DNA from: Alphaproteobacteria bacterium | Lineage (GTDB): Bacteria; Pseudomonadota; Alphaproteobacteria; Sneathiellales; Sneathiellaceae | Assembly (NCBI GenBank): GCA_006226265.1 | Contig: SBHH01000053.1 | Location: 1-9,148, forward strand | DNA length: 9,148 bases | Direction: 5' to 3' | In this document: in pieces, positions 8,945 to 9,148 of the stretch | How the letters are laid out: the number at the start of each line of letters is the position of its first letter | Position numbering within the stretch: the stretch's first letter is position 1 | Translations under genes and position numbers: made by a program | Notes under the pieces: generated by a model | What the model saw: the letters and a program-made list of their open reading frames with translations, nothing else | The model's database searches: none | What the model was told of the DNA's origin: nothing

Positions 8945-9148
8945 ACGCTGACGGGGCGGGTCTGGAGAAGGGGCGGTTGAGGCCGTGATTTGATCTGGAT
9001 TTGTCTGGTTGGTTTTTTTGTCGGAACTGTTCTGGTTTTGGCGGTTGATTATAGACATTGTTGATATGATGAGAAGGGATGCCTGGGCGGCGGGGATTGA
9101 GCTGGAAAGCTTGTTTCTGTTGCAGCGGGTATCTTGAGAAGCTGTCTG
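8945..9148 (+). ncRNA. Probable 5' leader of a ribosomal RNA operon, running off the right edge
   Basis: About 200 bases downstream of the rrn-like promoter hold no credible protein gene. The only frame near the end (ATG 9066/9069 to TGA) is about two dozen codons. The stretch 9054-9093 has GACATTGTTGATATGATGAG followed by AAGGGATGCCTGGGCGGCGG. This resembles the GACATTG...GAGAAGGGA...GGGCGGCGG pattern I associate with leaders and spacers of alphaproteobacterial rRNA operons. The T-run at 9012-9018 has no strong stem before it. 16S rRNA itself is not reached. Alternatives are another stable RNA or a long-leader mRNA. Confidence 0.45.

Noticed and set aside
8738..8980. 80-codon plus-strand ORF
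   Set aside because: Runs across the UP element, -35 and -10 of the strong promoter, lacks a Shine-Dalgarno and shows no recognisable domain.
9069..9110. Resemblance of GGATGCCTGGGC to the start of 23S rRNA (GGATGCCT.GGC)
   Set aside because: The following bases do not continue as 23S (no GCGATGAAGGACG), so the match is short and probably coincidental or leader-related.

Overview
The window reads as chromosomal housekeeping DNA from an alphaproteobacterium outside the Rhizobiales/Rhodobacterales/Caulobacterales group, possibly a Rhodospirillales-like or related marine lineage. This rests on three observations. The gene order (ispG end)-hisS-prfA-prmC-DUF4167-clpB is, as I recall, typical of Alphaproteobacteria. 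The DUF4167 family is largely confined to that class. The histidyl-tRNA synthetase keeps the ordinary bacterial motif 2 rather than the divergent form of the Rhizobiales/Rhodobacterales/Caulobacterales group. Genus cannot be fixed from this sequence alone.

Left block (1-3368, plus strand). A partial gene that is probably ispG ends at 106, and is followed by hisS, prfA and prmC in tight array. The hisS stop codon is embedded in the prfA Shine-Dalgarno sequence, and prmC starts 12 bases after prfA. The products serve translation: HisRS charges tRNA-His, RF1 terminates at UAA/UAG, and PrmC methylates the GGQ glutamine of RF1 made by the gene just before it.

Middle block (3369-4321). A 247-base gap contains only a doubtful 32-residue reading frame. 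It is followed by a DUF4167 gene, the one gene here without an assigned biochemical function, which ends in a strong intrinsic terminator with a GAAA-capped hairpin.

clpB block (4322-7133). The ClpB disaggregase gene lies alone between two terminators. A candidate heat-shock (RpoH-type) promoter precedes it. The better supported start is ATG 4486, 15 bases downstream of the longest possible GTG start. A hairpin with the stop codon in its loop and a second GC-rich terminator close the unit and separate it from the convergent gene.

Right block (7134-9148). A minus-strand gene encodes a membrane-anchored M23 peptidoglycan endopeptidase with intact zinc ligands. Its upstream region is non-coding and diverges into a near-ideal rightward promoter: an A/T-rich UP element, TTGACG, 17-base spacer, TATAAC and a GCGCG discriminator. 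About 200 bases of GC-rich untranslated leader follow. The pattern fits an rRNA operon promoter and leader, with 16S expected beyond the right edge; that part is inference.

I found no mobile element, CRISPR array, tRNA gene or novel defence-type system. The observations most worth following up are the rrn-like promoter and leader, the charge-patterned DUF4167 protein, the HisRS type, and the clpB leader.
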